Origin: Gammaproteobacteria bacterium UBA4421
GTDB lineage: Bacteria; Pseudomonadota; Gammaproteobacteria; Pseudomonadales; Azotimanducaceae
Length of the DNA: 64,000 bases
NCBI GenBank assembly: GCA_002389675.1
Contig: DGQF01000034.1
Coordinates: 54,688 to 118,687, forward strand
Reading direction: 5' to 3'
Below are positions 27,146-35,964 of this stretch, piece by piece; position 1 is the stretch's first letter; every line of letters starts with the position of its first letter. The notes under the pieces are model-generated. The model had not been told where the DNA came from and did not search any database. It saw nothing but the letters and a program-made list of their open reading frames with translations. The translations under genes and the position numbers were made by a program.

Positions 27146-29080
27146 TTAGCCTGCTCTGGTGATGGTTGAATCGGCGTAGATGCTGGGAGGTAAGGGACAG
27201 TCAAGGGTTGCGGCTATGCCCTGAATTAAAGCACCTTCGGTTGCTGAGACTTGGCCGTCAGCGAGAATGGTCGCTGCACACCCTTTAATGAGGATGGGTT
27301 TGACCAGCGGCTTGAGCTGCCGAAGTTTGCCCAAGGATTGGTTCATTTGTTCATAGTCAAAACTATGTTGTTGGATGAAACGTCGTTGAATACCCAGTGT
27401 GCTCGCACCGGCTGTATAAGCGGCAAGTTGGCGGCTGGCGTCGGTATCACTGTGGCTGGCTAAGATAGAAAGTAATGTTGCCGCTTCATCTTCGACCTTG
27501 CGAATGGTTTTTATGCGGCCATGCAAATTCTGTGGACCTTCGAAGTGAGGATGAAGGTCCTTAACCAGCAGGCGGTGAAGAACCCACTCAAAGACGGCCA
27601 CGTGGCCATCTGCGGTGATCAGTCTGGCTGTATTTTGTGAGAATTTTCTATATTGATTGCGGCTAAGCTCTTTTAATGCCGGGATGCTCATCTCCAGCAA
27701 GGTGAGCAGATGGCAGTGGTCGCTTTGCAAAACCTCTGGTAGAAGGCGTTCAACGGTTGCGGCAACTCCTGTTTCGGCTTCGTGCTGGATAAAGGTCATT
27801 TGGTCTTGTGCCAGTTTCGGTTCGGAATCTATTAGCATGGCGTAGATGAGTGCACGAGCTTCAAAGGGGTCGTGAGCTGCTGCAGTTAAGCCCGCCGAAA
27901 CTCCGGCGATCAGTTGTTGTGCTTTGCCGAGGCTATTGTCTGATAACGTGCCCACGTGGGTTGCGATTGTTTCAGGGGTTACTTTGGTGTTCACGGCAGT
28001 ATCGCCAGACAGACCTGCAAACCCCGTGGTGCCGCTGCGCTGTTGTTGGCGCGATGAACCTGGCCCAGCAGGTGGGGTAGAGCTTTCGGTAAACAGGCCG
28101 TTCCAATTGGGTTCAATGGCCCTGATCCTTTGTTCAAGCGGGGGGTGTGTAGCCATAGCACTTGAGGCGAGTTTTACGGTTGCAGCGCCAAAAAACATAT
28201 GACTGATTTCTGCCGCGGCGGGATGGGTCATGGTTGATCCCGCGGCGGCACCTCCAATTTTCTTCAATGCGTCGGCAATACCGCTGGGGTCGCGGGTGAA
28301 TTGAACCGCAGAGGCATCTGCCAGATACTCACGTTGGCGGCTGACAGCGGCTTTGATCATATTACCAAAGAAGGTTCCGCCGTAACCCACTATTAGCAAG
28401 CCAAAACCTATTGCGATTAAAGCTAAACCGTTGCGGCGGCTCATGCCGCCTGCTCGTCCTAAGGCGTAGCCAAGCATGCCGATAAACAAGATGCCATGCA
28501 AAATGGCCATCAAGCGCAGATTGATACTGGTATCGCCGTTGAGGATATGACTGAACTCGTGCGCGACAACCCCTTGAAGTTCTGCACGAGTCAGACAGTC
28601 TAAAGTACCTTGGTTGATGCCAATGACGGCATCATCAATACCAAAACCTGCGGCGAATGCGTTGATGCTGGATTCGTTAATGAGATAGACCGGCGGTACC
28701 GCAACACCCGAAGCGACGGCCATTTCCTCAACAACGTTCAATAATTGCCGTTGTTTCGGGTCTCGAATATTTTGATGGATCAGGGTGCCGCCAAGCGCTT
28801 CGGCGATGGCGCGACCGCCTGCCTGAATACTCATATATTTATACAGGCTTGCCACGGTTACGATGCCGATGACACCAAAACTTATCCATAGCCAGCTATC
28901 CGCGGGGATACTGGCAAGTGTCTGGCTAAAACTCAAACCGGCTTGAGTACCTGTGAATCCAAGTGCTAGCGCAACGAGTATGTTGGTGAGCAGTACAAGA
29001 GCGAATACAGCGGCGCCGAATAATAGGGTCAGTTGCCCCGTTTTACGTTTGGCTTTGTCTTGGGCTTCAAAAAAATTCAC
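27146..29080 (-). CDS. M48 family membrane metalloprotease with long C-terminal domain
   Basis: A 644-aa protein. Two membrane segments in residues 15-85 precede an M48 peptidase domain with zinc motif 'VVAHEFSHILNGD' (HExxH at 174-178) and further Glu ligand region 'SRQREYLADASAVQF'. Two more hydrophobic stretches follow the motif. Beyond residue ~330 there is a linker and a ~270-residue helical C-terminal domain not typical of HtpX, ending in a TerB-like 'CAATILADGQVSATEGALIQ'. Family M48 members degrade damaged membrane proteins. GTG start. The LemA gene lies 80 bp upstream on the same strand, a conserved pairing. Confidence 0.85.
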   Translation of the reverse strand: MNFFEAQDKAKRKTGQLTLLFGAAVFALVLLTNILVALALGFTGTQAGLSFSQTLASIPADSWLWISFGVIGIVTVASLYKYMSIQAGGRAIAEALGGTLIHQNIRDPKQRQLLNVVEEMAVASGVAVPPVYLINESSINAFAAGFGIDDAVIGINQGTLDCLTRAELQGVVAHEFSHILNGDTSINLRLMAILHGILFIGMLGYALGRAGGMSRRNGLALIAIGFGLLIVGYGGTFFGNMIKAAVSRQREYLADASAVQFTRDPSGIADALKKIGGAAAGSTMTHPAAAEISHMFFGAATVKLASSAMATHPPLEQRIRAIEPNWNGLFTESSTPPAGPGSSRQQQRSGTTGFAGLSGDTAVNTKVTPETIATHVGTLSDNSLGKAQQLIAGVSAGLTAAAHDPFEARALIYAMLIDSEPKLAQDQMTFIQHEAETGVAATVERLLPEVLQSDHCHLLTLLEMSIPALKELSRNQYRKFSQNTARLITADGHVAVFEWVLHRLLVKDLHPHFEGPQNLHGRIKTIRKVEDEAATLLSILASHSDTDASRQLAAYTAGASTLGIQRRFIQQHSFDYEQMNQSLGKLRQLKPLVKPILIKGCAATILADGQVSATEGALIQGIAATLDCPLPPSIYADSTITRAG

Positions 29081-29160
29081 GTGATGATCAATCTACCTGC
29101 TGTTGCTTGTCCGCGTGCCGAGCGGGCTATGCATTGTGTGTGGATTTTCAAGTGCGACGT

Positions 29161-29754
29161 TCAGGTAAAAGAAATGCTGGGCGCGGCTTGTATTTCCGTT
29201 GAATCTTCAAATTCCAATAGCTCAGCGTCATTGTTATGCCCGAATAAATTGGCGAATAGAATGGGCGGGAAAGATTGGCGATAAATGTTGTAGGTGGTGA
29301 CCTGGTCGTTGTAGCCCTGGCGGGCAAAGGCAACTTTGTTCTCTGTGGTGGTGAGTTCTTCGGTTAGTTGCATCATGTTCTGGTTGGCTTTGAGGTCGGG
29401 ATAAGCCTCCATGACAACGTTTAACCTCCCCATAGCACTGCCCAGAAGGCCCTCGGCACCTGCTAATCCCTGCATGGCGCTTGGGTCTCCGGGTGCGTCA
29501 GCTGCCGTTTGCAGCCCCGCCATTGCCTGATTACGTGCTGAGATGACTGCTTCAAGCGTTTCTCGCTCGTGGCTCATATACCCTTTAGCTGTTTCGACCA
29601 GGTTAGGAATCAGGTCGTAGCGTCTTTTAAGCTGCACTTCAATCTGTGCGAAGGCATTTTCAAAGCGGTTCTTTAGGGTAACCAGCTTGTTGTATATGGC
29701 AGCGATCCAAAAGCCGAGGATGGCCGCAACAACCAAAATGATGATGAGTTCCAT
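29161..29754 (-). CDS. LemA family protein
   Basis: A 197-aa protein with one N-terminal membrane anchor ('LIIILVVAAILGFWIAAIYN') and a helical bundle carrying the LemA signature 'NKLVTLKNRFENAFAQIEVQ' and 'LKRRYDLIPNLVETAKGY'; 'AYPDLKANQNMMQLTEEL' and 'ARQGYNDQVTTYNIYRQSFP' close the domain. Function is not firmly known; LemA proteins are often next to HtpX/M48 proteases, as here, and may help protease or envelope quality control. Confidence 0.9.
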   Translation of the reverse strand: MELIIILVVAAILGFWIAAIYNKLVTLKNRFENAFAQIEVQLKRRYDLIPNLVETAKGYMSHERETLEAVISARNQAMAGLQTAADAPGDPSAMQGLAGAEGLLGSAMGRLNVVMEAYPDLKANQNMMQLTEELTTTENKVAFARQGYNDQVTTYNIYRQSFPPILFANLFGHNNDAELLEFEDSTEIQAAPSISFT

Positions 29755-29858
29755 GGTGACCTTACTGATAGAGTGAGCGTCACGTTATAATGGTGCATTG
29801 TGTTAAAAATTCAATGCTTTAAGTGCTACGGTGGCCACCCGAGTTGGCCGCGCCGAGG

Positions 29859-31052
29859 TTAATCGGGCAAGCCTAAAACTCGCTTAGCGATGACATTGAG
29901 TTGTACCTCGCTGGTGCCGCCTTCTATCGAATTTGCTTTGGAGCGTAGCCACTGTCCTGTGATATTGGTTTCACGTTCGTCGAAACCCGGTCCTCCCCAA
30001 CCGACGGCTTGGGTGCCCATGATTTCCAGCATGCGCTCATATTTACGTTTGTTTTGCTCGGTGCCGTAGTACTTGAACATGGACGCCAGGTGGCCATCGC
30101 TATTGCCGGTCTTGGCTTCTTCCGCAGCGCGTGCCAGCGTAAAACGAAATGCGCTGTCATTCATGCGGTGTTCTGTGACGCCGCTGCGGATAGCCGGGTC
30201 TGCGATTTGTCCTTCCATTTCGCCGACGTACTGTTTGGCCACGTGCTCCAGCTGGGTGCCGGATCCGCCGAGCGCCGAGTTGCCACCGATGCCGGAAACC
30301 ATTTGACGCTCGTGTTGCAACAAACGCTTGGCGATGGTCCAGCCTTTATTCAAATTGCCAATCAGTTGCTGTTTGGGGACTTTGACATCGTCAAAGAACG
30401 TTTGACAGAACGGAGAGGCCCCGCTGATGAGTCGTATGGGGCTGGTCGTGACTCCCGGGCTGTTCATGTCGAAAAGTAAGAAGCTAATTCCCTCATGCTT
30501 GGGTGCGGCAGGATCGGTGCGTACGAGACAGAAAATCCAGTCGGCTTGATCAGCATAAGACGTCCAGATCTTGGCTCCGTTGACCAAATAGAAGTCGCCT
30601 TGATCCTCTGCTTTGGTTTGTAGCCCGGCGAGGTCGGAGCCGTTGCCGGGTTCTGAGTAGCCTTGGCACCAGCGTATTTCTCCTCTCGCAATTTCAGGCA
30701 AGTACTGGAGTTTTTGAGCTTCGCTGGCGAATTCTAGGAGTGCCGGGCCTAACATCCAGATGCCAAAGCTTTGTAGCGGAGAACGCGCTTTGATGCGTCG
30801 GAGTTCCTCTTGAAGAATTTTGTCTTCATCGGCAGAGAGACCGCCGCCGCCGTATTCGGTTGGCCAGCGCGGGACAGTCCAGCCGCGGTCGGCCATGTTA
30901 TTTAGCCAGACTCGTGATTCAGGGTTGATCCACTGTTGCTGCCTGCCGCCCCATATAACTTCTTCTTCCGGGGTGGGTGTGCGCATGGTTGGTGGGCAGT
31001 GTTCTGCCAGCCACGTGCGGGTTTCAGCGCGGAATTTAGCGAGATCAGTCAT
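29859..31052 (-). CDS. Acyl-CoA dehydrogenase
   Basis: A 397-aa acyl-CoA dehydrogenase with full FAD fold: 'RWCQGYSEPGNGSDLAGLQT' (signature 1), 'YLVNGAKIWTSYADQADW', 'VPKQQLIGNLNKGWTIAK', and C-terminal 'SIEGGTSEVQLNVIAKRVLG', the EGGTSE motif with catalytic region. This pattern is typical of FadE-like dehydrogenases found in steroid and terpenoid catabolism in actinobacteria and marine gammaproteobacteria. The ATG at 31052 with AGAGG upstream is preferred to the long upstream frame, which overlaps the divergent flavin reductase gene. Confidence 0.88.
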   Translation of the reverse strand: MTDLAKFRAETRTWLAEHCPPTMRTPTPEEEVIWGGRQQQWINPESRVWLNNMADRGWTVPRWPTEYGGGGLSADEDKILQEELRRIKARSPLQSFGIWMLGPALLEFASEAQKLQYLPEIARGEIRWCQGYSEPGNGSDLAGLQTKAEDQGDFYLVNGAKIWTSYADQADWIFCLVRTDPAAPKHEGISFLLFDMNSPGVTTSPIRLISGASPFCQTFFDDVKVPKQQLIGNLNKGWTIAKRLLQHERQMVSGIGGNSALGGSGTQLEHVAKQYVGEMEGQIADPAIRSGVTEHRMNDSAFRFTLARAAEEAKTGNSDGHLASMFKYYGTEQNKRKYERMLEIMGTQAVGWGGPGFDERETNITGQWLRSKANSIEGGTSEVQLNVIAKRVLGLPD

Positions 31053-31186
31053 CGGGAGCCTCTTGTCAACGGATCGTGGAAAACACAACTGGCTATTTAA
31101 GCAAACTCGATTCAGCAAACCAAGTTGTATCGGGTATAGTCCGACATGGCACCCAGTTGTGCCGCAACCGATAAAATTTTGGGGTG

Positions 31187-31678
31187 ATGATGGCGGAATT
31201 TGACAGTCGAATGTTGCGAGACGCAATGGGTAATTTTTGTACGGGGGTCGTCATTGTGACAGGTGTGGTAGATGGTGTGCCTTCAGGATTCGCGGCCCAG
31301 TCCTTTGTTTCCGTGTCGTTAGATCCACCCATGATTGCTGTATGCCCGGGTAAAAGTTCGGCGAGTTGGCCAAAGCTCCGGGATTCCGGCAGTTTTTGTG
31401 TCAATATTCTTGCGGCAGATCAAAAAGACGTTTGCGATGTAATGGCTCGTTCAGGGTTAGATAAATTCGAAAATGTGGTTTGGCGAGGGGGGGTTACGGG
31501 TTCGCCGGTGATCGCGGATGTCTTGGGGTTTATCGATTGTGATCTTGTAGCCGAGCACGATGCGGGGGACCATACAATTGCCCTCGGACGGGTTCGGGAC
31601 TTTAGAATCGAAGATCAAACGAGAGGGCCGTTGCTGTTTTTCCGCGGCGGCTATGGAAGTTTTGACTCCTTCAGCTGA
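31187..31678 (+). CDS. Flavin reductase family protein (FMN-binding split barrel)
   Basis: A ~163-aa protein of the flavin-reductase-like family: 'MGNFCTGVVIVTGVVDGVPS', 'FAAQSFVSVSLDPPMIAVCP', 'SGSFCVNILAADQ' and 'GDHTIALGRV'. It would bind FMN and reduce flavin with NAD(P)H for a partner monooxygenase. Consecutive start codons GTG 31184, ATG 31187 and ATG 31190 make the exact start uncertain. The convergent neighbour is an LLM-class oxidoreductase, but no direct partnership is shown. Confidence 0.85.
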   Translation: MMAEFDSRMLRDAMGNFCTGVVIVTGVVDGVPSGFAAQSFVSVSLDPPMIAVCPGKSSASWPKLRDSGSFCVNILAADQKDVCDVMARSGLDKFENVVWRGGVTGSPVIADVLGFIDCDLVAEHDAGDHTIALGRVRDFRIEDQTRGPLLFFRGGYGSFDSFS

Positions 31679-31699
31679 TGCGCGTGCTTAACGCTAGTT

Positions 31700-31776
31700 A
31701 CTGGCCAGCTGCGCTTAACCCACAGCAACAATGGGCAGCGCAGCGTAAGGTCATCAGTTGCGTTTAGCTGGCCAGT
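31700..31776. repeat. 11-bp perfect inverted repeat between convergent genes
   Basis: ACTGGCCAGCT at 31700-31710 recurs inverted as AGCTGGCCAGT at 31766-31776, separated by 55 bp. The right arm overlaps the 3' end of the LLM oxidoreductase gene. It could form a large stem in the 3' regions of both convergent transcripts, but there is no T run, so terminator function is uncertain. Confidence 0.5.
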
Positions 31777-32633
31777 GCTTCCAGACAATCCCAGTGCAGA
31801 TCGCCAAATTTGCCATTTGGATTGACCGGTTGAATGCATACGTGTGAGGCACCCGCATCCATATGTTCGCGAATTCGCGCTTGGATAGTCTCTGGTCCTC
31901 CCCAGGCAAAGGTTGTATCGATGAATTTGTCGCTGAGGTGGTTGATGTCGTCCTCGCTAAGCCCCATGCGCAGCCAATTGTTGCGATAGTTAGGCAGACT
32001 TGAATATATTTTTGCCACGGGCTTGGCCAGTGCTCTGGCTTTCTCTGGGTCAGATTCTAAAATCACTTTTTGCTCAACGCACAATAACGGATCAGGTCCC
32101 ATGATTGCGCGCGCCATGGCGGTGTGATCCGGCGAAGAAAAATATGGATGCGCACCGGCGCACTCCGTGGCCGCTAACTCAAGCATTTTTGGCCCTAAGG
32201 CGGCAATGACTGTAGGCGGTTCAGCAGCCGGTGCAAACCCCATGTAGGGTGATGCTTTCATGGCGGCGAGATACTTACGCATGGTGGCAACGGGCTTGCC
32301 GTATGTTAAGCCTCTTACCCCTTCAACCATCGGTGCGTGGGAGACGCCCATGCCGAGCAGAAAGCGCCCATTTGACTGTTCTGCAAGGCTCTTCTGCGCC
32401 TGCAGGGTAACACCGGGCTCGCGGTGATAGATGTTCATGATGCCTGTGGCAAGATTGAGGGTCTGGGTGTTCGCTAGTAACCAGGAGGCCAGTACCGTGG
32501 GGCTTTTTCCCACAGTTTCGGGAATCCACAACGTGCCATATCCCAACGATTCTATGCGTTGGGCATTGGCGGCAGTGTCTGCTGATGAAAGGCCGTCGAA
32601 AAAGTACCAAACGCCTAATTTTCCTGTATCCAT
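31764..32633 (-). CDS. LLM-class flavin oxidoreductase (TIGR03620-like, F420 or FMN)
   Basis: A 289-aa luciferase-like TIM-barrel protein. N-terminal 'LGVWYFFDGLSSADTAANAQ', 'SLGYGTLWIPETVGKSP', 'NLATGIMNIYHREPG' and 'GRFLLGMGVSHAPMVEGVRG' match the F420-dependent LLM oxidoreductase group TIGR03620 common in mycobacteria and in marine gammaproteobacteria. Cofactor (F420 versus FMN) cannot be settled without other genome content. ATG start with AGGA in front. Confidence 0.85.
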   Translation of the reverse strand: MDTGKLGVWYFFDGLSSADTAANAQRIESLGYGTLWIPETVGKSPTVLASWLLANTQTLNLATGIMNIYHREPGVTLQAQKSLAEQSNGRFLLGMGVSHAPMVEGVRGLTYGKPVATMRKYLAAMKASPYMGFAPAAEPPTVIAALGPKMLELAATECAGAHPYFSSPDHTAMARAIMGPDPLLCVEQKVILESDPEKARALAKPVAKIYSSLPNYRNNWLRMGLSEDDINHLSDKFIDTTFAWGGPETIQARIREHMDAGASHVCIQPVNPNGKFGDLHWDCLEALAS

Positions 32634-33027
32634 TGCTGTTTCCTTGAATTAATTGAGAAGAATTTAAAAAGAGATGCCCGCTGCATCGTTTGCGAGGCTT
32701 CTTCTGTCGAGTCGAGATTGCCTGTACCATGCACGACCGCTGATGCAAAGTGGATGGATAATCCACATGTTCACAGCGTTGACCGGGTCAATACTGCGTT
32801 CGTTCGTGCACCTCTCAAAGAGGGTAAAGTTATGCCGATTGTGCATTGTGTCGGCAGATGTCTTTTTTTTTGAGCCACGTTAAGAGCCACCGGTGACCCG
32901 TTGCTGCAAGAGCATGGGTGGTTGGGAAAAAAACAAGCCATCGCAGCGATGTGTGGTCACGAGCATTGATCCGTAGATTGCGACACTAGTAGATGGTAAC
33001 AGTGAGACAAAGGCAAATCATATATCC
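32634..33027. other. Divergent intergenic region with a 13-bp operator-like palindrome
   Basis: About 390 bp between the leftward LLM gene and rightward MATE gene. It holds an odd-centred perfect palindrome TTGACCGGGTCAA (32779-32791), which looks like a regulator operator. No convincing protein-coding frame was found. Confidence 0.5.
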
Positions 33028-34437
33028 GTGGAAAATTCTGAAGACAAAGACAGCACTGCAACTGATGAACTCGACTTCTTGCCAGCGGCGGGCAAGCGGC
33101 CCGGCATCTGGGAACTAGCGCTTCCGTCAATATTAGGCAACTTGTCCTACACGGTTGTGGGGATGGTCCAGACTAAATTTATTGCTGATTTGGGTGCCGA
33201 AGGGCTGGCAGCGGTGGGCGCGGGGCAACGAATTTTTTTTGCGATGCAGGCGATACTCATGGCCGTGAGCGCAGGCACGACGGCGCTGGTTGCTCGTGCA
33301 TGGGGAGCAGGTGATTATCGCGAAGCCAGCCGAGTAACCATGGCATCGTTGGTTCTGGGAGGTGTTATTGCACTTTTCATTGCGGTGTTGGGTATTGTGT
33401 TTGCTACGCCTGTGGCGTCTGTGTTTGGGCTTGATCAAGTCACCTTGGAGATGGCCAGCCTAAACATTAGGTGGTTGTCTGCTTTCAACGTGGTTTTTGC
33501 AGCGATGTTTATTCTCAGTGCAGCTTTGCGTGCCTCAGGTGATGCTTGGACGCCGCTGTGGATGAGCGTTGGGGTCAACATAATGAATATTCCGCTGCTT
33601 TATGCGTTTATTTATGGACGCTGGGGCATGCCAGAGATGGGTGTGGCCGGTGCATCGATTGCTGCAGGCATTTCATTCAGCATTGGCGTTGGCGTGCTTA
33701 TGCTGATGTGGATAAAACAAAAATTTCGCGTCAAACACGTTGCCAGTGGTTGGTGGCGGCGCGCACGTTTAAAACAACTGCTAGACATTGGTTATCCGGC
33801 GGCTCTGGAACAGGGCGTTTTCCAGATTGGTTTTTTTATCTTTTTGATGCTCATCGGTAACTATTACGGCACTGAAGCGTTTGCAGCCTATAACATTGGC
33901 GTCAACCTGTTGGCCGTATGTATGACCGTTGGGTTTGGTTTTTCGATAGCTGGATCAACGTTGGTGGGTCAGCATCTGGGGGCCAATGATTATGCAGGTG
34001 CAACGCGCAGTGGTTGGCTTGCGTTGCTATTTGCGATTATTTCAATGGGTTCCTTAGGCCTGTTGGTGATTATTTTTGCGCAAGAGCTGGCAACGTATTT
34101 CTTAGGCGACGCAGAGCTGACCATCGCCTACACCGTCCAGTTCATCTACATTCTTGGTGCGTCTATGCCCCTGATGGCGGTTGAATTTACGATTGGGGGT
34201 GCATTGCGCGGGGCGGGTGATACGCGGTTCCCACTGCGCGCTACGATCGTCGGATTAATTGTTATGCGTTGCGGCCTGGCTTTTTTGGCGGTGTACTTGG
34301 CATTGCCCGTTGTCTACGTTTACGCTGCCCTTGTGGGTGATTATTTGGTCAAAGGCGCGATGTTGCTGTGGCGATTTGAACGCGGTAAGTGGAAAACGGT
34401 GATTCGAACCGAAGACCTTAATTTGACCCGAGGGTGA
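33028..34437 (+). CDS. MATE family efflux transporter
   Basis: A 469-aa membrane protein with twelve predicted helices in the two-bundle MATE arrangement. Family motifs seen: 'LALPSILGNLSYTVVGMVQT', 'ADLGAEGLAAVGAGQRIFF', 'ALRASGDAWTPLWMSV', 'AFAAYNIGVNL' and 'GGALRGAGDTRFPL'. MATE pumps export cationic drugs or metabolites using Na+ or H+. The start is GTG with weak ribosome binding site. The next gene is a small membrane protein 70 bp downstream. Confidence 0.92.
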   Translation: MENSEDKDSTATDELDFLPAAGKRPGIWELALPSILGNLSYTVVGMVQTKFIADLGAEGLAAVGAGQRIFFAMQAILMAVSAGTTALVARAWGAGDYREASRVTMASLVLGGVIALFIAVLGIVFATPVASVFGLDQVTLEMASLNIRWLSAFNVVFAAMFILSAALRASGDAWTPLWMSVGVNIMNIPLLYAFIYGRWGMPEMGVAGASIAAGISFSIGVGVLMLMWIKQKFRVKHVASGWWRRARLKQLLDIGYPAALEQGVFQIGFFIFLMLIGNYYGTEAFAAYNIGVNLLAVCMTVGFGFSIAGSTLVGQHLGANDYAGATRSGWLALLFAIISMGSLGLLVIIFAQELATYFLGDAELTIAYTVQFIYILGASMPLMAVEFTIGGALRGAGDTRFPLRATIVGLIVMRCGLAFLAVYLALPVVYVYAALVGDYLVKGAMLLWRFERGKWKTVIRTEDLNLTRG

Positions 34438-34507
34438 AATGGTTCAATTCGCAGGTTGAAAGTAGGTCCGGTGAGTAAGACTTCTAGATTGAATAGGTAG
34501 AATAAAG

Positions 34508-34870
34508 ATGCGTAGGTTTTTTATTTCTGTATTGGTTTTAAATTTGTTAATCGAAGGATTAGCGGCCGTCAGCTTAATTTTTTCGTCACCGGTAGGTGTT
34601 TTTGCTGAAAATCGGCCGGCCGGGAGCGAGTGGTCGATGATTTATGGTTTTGCGGCCTTCGCAATCGCGACTGCGATTTTTTGGTTGTGGCCCTATCGCG
34701 ACGATGCCGCAGCGGTTGGCTCTGTGATGGGGATGCTGGCTACATTTCATACTGCGTTGTTTATTGTTTTGGCAGTCGCAGGTACTCAGATGGCCGGAAT
34801 GATCATGCATGCGGTAATGGCGGTTTTTTGTTGGCTTATTTTATTCCAGCGCGATCGGTGGTGTCAGTGA
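34508..34870 (+). CDS. Small four-helix membrane protein, unrecognised
   Basis: A 120-aa integral membrane protein with about four hydrophobic segments (residues 5-28, 44-60, 72-92, 98-114). Charge pattern puts the N-terminal Arg residues in the cytoplasm. I do not recognise the family. It follows the MATE gene in the same direction and overlaps by 7 bp the 3' end of the convergent CinA/nucleotidyltransferase gene. Confidence 0.7.
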   Translation: MRRFFISVLVLNLLIEGLAAVSLIFSSPVGVFAENRPAGSEWSMIYGFAAFAIATAIFWLWPYRDDAAAVGSVMGMLATFHTALFIVLAVAGTQMAGMIMHAVMAVFCWLILFQRDRWCQ

Positions 34871-35961
34871 TCCGAACTGCGGTTTTGGCGGCGCTGTTGT
34901 TGCCGTATTTGCGTGGATGAAATGTTATTTTGATATTTATCCTGCGGGACACCGGTGCATCGTTGTCTGAGAGTGTGAGGAAGCTGCAAATCCTCTAGGG
35001 TTTTAAATTTGGAGTCTTGTTGTCGACCAAATACGAGAAATAGAGTGTCCTGTTGTTCAAAACAAGCAAGGGCACGGTCGAATTGGTCAGCATTGTTTTG
35101 ATAGAAGCGTAACTGGCCTATGCGTTCCAGTGTATCAACACCCACAATGAAAGTTGCGCCAGGAAACAGTTGCGCTTTGCCGTCGAATGTTGGCGTATTT
35201 GTGAGCCACAGAGAGGCGCCGTGCAGGTCTGCCTGGCGCTCTTTTAGCGTCAGATAATCGAGGCTGGGCTTGTCTGCATTTTTGATGGCCAATTCAAAAG
35301 CACCCTCGAGCCCGGTAAGCGCTTGAGCCACGCGTAACATCTCCTTGTGCCCTTCGTGAATGGGATTGAAAGAGCCTGGAAATAATAGGCTGCAAACGGG
35401 GTGTCCAAAACAGTGCGAAAATGGTTCGGGGTTGAGCAATTTTTGTAGAGAAGGGGTTGCGCTGGCGTGCATCTGTGTAACGCCGGGGTCCACCTTTTGG
35501 TCTGGGTGGTTGCCCATATATTGCTGTAGAGACTGCCAAATATGGTTCGACAGCGCGTACTCCTCGCCGCTTCGATCGCTGTCATAGGTTGCGCTGAAGG
35601 TGAACGTGTCCGAGGCAGTCTGTACGGCCCAATGTGCGCGATGTTGTCCTTTTTTGATGCGGCCGGTGGCCAGGCTGGCGGTGCAGCCAAGACCAAATAA
35701 TTCTCTGTTGCCGAGCGCTTGTGCGCGCTCATAAGCGGCCATAGCCAGTTGTCGCGCCGTGGTTGATGAACATGCCTGTTCCGGTTCCTGTCCAAGTAGG
35801 TCCGTCAAGGCGCCTATAGCATAAGGCACTTGTGCGTCCAGAACGCTCTGTGAGGCCCCGGGTGTCTCAAGTAGTTCTGCGAGCAAGGAAATGCCGCCGC
35901 CGGTCAGGTAAAACACCCCCTGCCATTGATTGGCATGAAATTCTGCCGCGCGGGTGCTCAA
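34864..35961 (-). CDS. Fusion of a CinA C-terminal-like domain and a NadD-type nucleotidyltransferase
   Basis: A 365-aa protein with two domains. Residues ~10-160 resemble the nicotinamide-nucleotide amidase (PncC/CinA C-terminal) fold: 'TGGGISLLAELLETPGASQS', 'ARQLAMAAYERAQ', 'FGLGCTASLATG'. Residues ~190-365 are an HxGH nucleotidyltransferase: 'LLFPGSFNPIHEGHKEMLRV' (194-205 core) and the C-terminal 'ISSTQIR' (SxTxxR). In CinA/PncC the active site is in an 'ESCTGG' motif; here the matching segment reads 'FYLTGG', so the catalytic Ser is not conserved and the first domain may be non-catalytic. The second domain could adenylylate a nicotinate/nicotinamide mononucleotide. The hydrolase gene is 3 bp upstream. 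Confidence 0.75.
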   Translation of the reverse strand: MSTRAAEFHANQWQGVFYLTGGGISLLAELLETPGASQSVLDAQVPYAIGALTDLLGQEPEQACSSTTARQLAMAAYERAQALGNRELFGLGCTASLATGRIKKGQHRAHWAVQTASDTFTFSATYDSDRSGEEYALSNHIWQSLQQYMGNHPDQKVDPGVTQMHASATPSLQKLLNPEPFSHCFGHPVCSLLFPGSFNPIHEGHKEMLRVAQALTGLEGAFELAIKNADKPSLDYLTLKERQADLHGASLWLTNTPTFDGKAQLFPGATFIVGVDTLERIGQLRFYQNNADQFDRALACFEQQDTLFLVFGRQQDSKFKTLEDLQLPHTLRQRCTGVPQDKYQNNISSTQIRQQQRRQNRSSDH

Positions 35962-35964
35962 GAA

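Noticed and set aside
32674..32883. 69-codon frame in the intergenic region before the MATE gene
   Set aside because: No ribosome binding site and Cys/Leu/Arg-rich composition without any domain pattern.
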